In this document: one piece after another, positions 6,063-7,172 of the stretch | How the letters are laid out: every line of letters begins with the position of its first letter | Numbering within the stretch: the stretch's first letter is position 1 | From: an uncultured Holophagaceae bacterium | Lineage (GTDB): Bacteria > Acidobacteriota > Holophagae > Holophagales > Holophagaceae | Assembly (NCBI GenBank): GCA_903919165.1 | Contig: CAIXHJ010000387.1 | Coordinates: 1-7,172 of the forward strand | Length of the DNA: 7,172 nt | Direction: 5' to 3' | Program-made: the position numbers and the translations under genes | Notes under the pieces: model-generated | Databases searched by the model: none | The model's input: the letters and a program-made list of their open reading frames with translations, nothing else | Told to the model about the DNA's origin: nothing

Positions 6063-6834
6063 GACTCGATTGGATCAGCTCCTGGTTCAGCGCGGCCTGT
6101 GCGAGACCCGGGCCAAGGCCCAGGCGCGCATCCTCGCGGGGGAGGTGCTGGTGGAGGATCGCCCCATCACCAAGGCGGGCACCGCCGTGGACGAGGCAGC
6201 GACCATCCGCCTCCGGGGCGACGCCCTGCCCTTCGTGAGCCGGGGCGGGCTGAAACTGGCCGGGGCGCTGGATCTTTGGGGCATCGATCCCACTGGGCTC
6301 GTCTGCTTCGATGCCGGAGCCAGTACCGGCGGCTTTACGGACTGCCTGCTCCAACGCGGGGCAGCGAAGGTCTACGCGGTGGATGTTGGCACCAATCAGC
6401 TCCACTGGAAGCTCCGCAGCGATCCGCGCGTGATCTCCATGGAACAGGTGAACCTCCGCACCTGGGATCCAGCGTCCATTCCTGAGCGCTGCCGGCTGCT
6501 GGTGGCGGACCTGAGCTTCATTTCGCTCCGGTTGGCCATCCCGCCGGTGCTGCCCAGCCTCGCACCCGGGGCGGAGGCTGTGCTGCTGGTGAAGCCCCAG
6601 TTCGAGGCGGGGCGGGATGATGTGGGCACCGGCGGCATCGTGCGCGATTCGGATGTCCATCGGCGTGTCCTGCTGGAGACATGGGCCTACTTCGCGGGTA
6701 CGGAACTGCGCCCCCAGGCTCTTACCACGAGTCCCATTAAGGGAGGAGAGGGCAACACGGAATTCCTGATGCACCTTGCACTGGGTCGGGAACCCGGCGA
6801 CCTGCGTGCTTCCCTGGCCAGGCTTGGGTTCTGA
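6055..6834 (+). CDS. tlyA: TlyA-family rRNA 2'-O-methyltransferase
   Basis: TlyA enzymes transfer a methyl group from S-adenosylmethionine to the 2'-OH of cytidines in 16S and/or 23S rRNA; the name 'hemolysin' often attached to them is historical. From the GTG at 6055 the protein has 259 residues. An S4 RNA-binding domain (about 3-60, opening RLDQLLVQRGL) precedes a Rossmann/FtsJ-type methyltransferase. The SAM-binding motif I is FDAGASTGGFTDCLLQRGA (85-103). The K-D-K-E catalytic tetrad is visible at Lys67 (RGGLKL), Asp152 (ADLSF), Lys180 (LVKPQFE) and Glu236 (GNTEF), each two below the M. tuberculosis numbering. The GTG start is chosen because homology begins at AKTRLDQLL. The longer ATG start at 6013 would add 14 residues without homology and overlap mltG by 50 bases. 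With the GTG the overlap is eight bases, suggesting translational coupling, since no clear Shine-Dalgarno is present. Confidence 0.95.
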   Translation: MAKTRLDQLLVQRGLCETRAKAQARILAGEVLVEDRPITKAGTAVDEAATIRLRGDALPFVSRGGLKLAGALDLWGIDPTGLVCFDAGASTGGFTDCLLQRGAAKVYAVDVGTNQLHWKLRSDPRVISMEQVNLRTWDPASIPERCRLLVADLSFISLRLAIPPVLPSLAPGAEAVLLVKPQFEAGRDDVGTGGIVRDSDVHRRVLLETWAYFAGTELRPQALTTSPIKGGEGNTEFLMHLALGREPGDLRASLARLGF

Positions 6835-6838
6835 TTAC

Positions 6839-6863
6839 GTGGACAGGCTTCTGGCCTGTACAC
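6839..6863 (+). repeat. Short hairpin between tlyA and the M50 gene
   Basis: ACAGGC (6843-6848) pairs with GCCTGT (6854-6859) around a five-base loop. After one G-A mismatch, GTG (6839-6841) pairs with CAC (6861-6863), giving nine pairs in ten positions. There is no T-tract, so it is unlikely to be a full terminator. It could be an attenuating or RNA-stabilising structure. A -10-like TACACT (6859-6864) overlaps its right arm, but the possible -35 is poor. Confidence 0.4.
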
Positions 6864-6875
6864 TGGAGAATTGCC

Positions 6876-6879
6876 GGAG
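6876..6879 (+). promoter_or_regulatory. Ribosome binding site for the M50 protease gene
   Basis: GGAG lies five bases before the GTG at 6885 and supports that GTG as the start. No in-frame ATG, GTG or TTG lies upstream within the gap after tlyA. Confidence 0.6.
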
Positions 6880-6884
6880 TCCGG

Positions 6885-7172
6885 GTGTTCGACAGCATCT
6901 CCATCCCTACCATCCTCGTCAGCTACGTGGCGCTGCTCTTCAGCCTCAGCGTGCATGAAGCCAGCCACGCCACCGCGGCCTACTGGCTGGAGGACGACAC
7001 GGCGGCCCGGATGGGGCGGATGACGCTGAATCCCCTGGCCCACATGGATCTGCTGGGAACCTTCCTTTTTCCGCTGCTGGGTATGGCCACCGGCTTCCCC
7101 TTCATCGGCTGGGCCAAGCCCGTGCCGGTGGATCCCCGCAAACTGACCCGCCGGTTCAGCCAGCGGGGTGGC
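6885..7172 (+). CDS. M50-family (site-2 protease) metalloprotease, 5' part
   Basis: The first 96 codons of a membrane-embedded zinc protease are present; the window end cuts the gene. After VFDSISIPT a hydrophobic segment (about 8-23) runs into the zinc-binding motif HEASH, with His24, Glu25 (general base) and His28 matching HExxH. RMGRMTLNPLAHMDLLGTFL and GWAKPVPVDPRKL follow, both characteristic of the short site-2 protease subfamily common in bacteria, as is a second hydrophobic stretch (FLFPLLGMATGFPFIGW). These proteases usually cleave membrane substrates or process unneeded membrane peptides; the substrate here is unknown. It starts at GTG with GGAG upstream. It lies 50 bases after tlyA in the same direction and may share its transcript. 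Only the second zinc-ligand motif, expected later, is outside the window. Confidence 0.93.
   Translation, partial: MFDSISIPTILVSYVALLFSLSVHEASHATAAYWLEDDTAARMGRMTLNPLAHMDLLGTFLFPLLGMATGFPFIGWAKPVPVDPRKLTRRFSQRGG

Overview
This is a GC-rich bacterial chromosomal window (strong G/C bias at third codon positions) that carries housekeeping genes. No mobile element, CRISPR array, tRNA or rRNA was seen. There are six protein genes: secA (SecA preprotein translocase ATPase), a rapZ/yvcJ-family gene, a saccharopine/lysine dehydrogenase-like gene on the minus strand, mltG (endolytic murein transglycosylase), a tlyA-family rRNA methyltransferase, and the start of an M50 (site-2 protease family) metalloprotease cut by the window end. 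The protein styles and gene content would fit a Gram-negative lineage such as Acidobacteriota (possibly Holophagae, Geothrix-like). That placement is an impression from memory and was not tested.

Layout. Bases 1-165 look like a leader with a probable secA promoter, although the secA frame stays open through it. secA (166-2784) is followed by a strong symmetric hairpin terminator (2807-2846). rapZ (2883-3734) then begins without a recognisable Shine-Dalgarno. A 99-base convergent gap (3735-3833) holds two hairpins, one of them a 53-base near-palindrome. The dehydrogenase-like gene (3834-4958, minus) converges on rapZ and diverges from mltG across an 87-base gap. mltG (5046-6062) and tlyA (6055-6834) overlap by 8 bases. 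The M50 protease gene starts at a GTG at 6885, 50 bases after tlyA, so mltG-tlyA-M50 may form one transcription unit.

Functionally the genes belong to different systems: protein export (SecA), nucleotide or RNA-linked regulation of cell-envelope precursor supply (RapZ family), amino-acid metabolism (the dehydrogenase), glycan-strand termination in peptidoglycan synthesis (MltG), ribosomal RNA 2'-O-methylation (TlyA) and intramembrane proteolysis (M50). An envelope theme joins SecA, RapZ, MltG and M50 only loosely.

The points most worth a second look are these. The RapZ-family protein has a broken Walker A motif (Arg and His where Lys and Ser/Thr belong) while its C-terminal domain is well conserved. 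The convergent gap holds a highly ordered 53-base hairpin. SecA lacks the cysteine-rich zinc-binding tail. rapZ may be leaderless. No clearly new multi-gene system was found.
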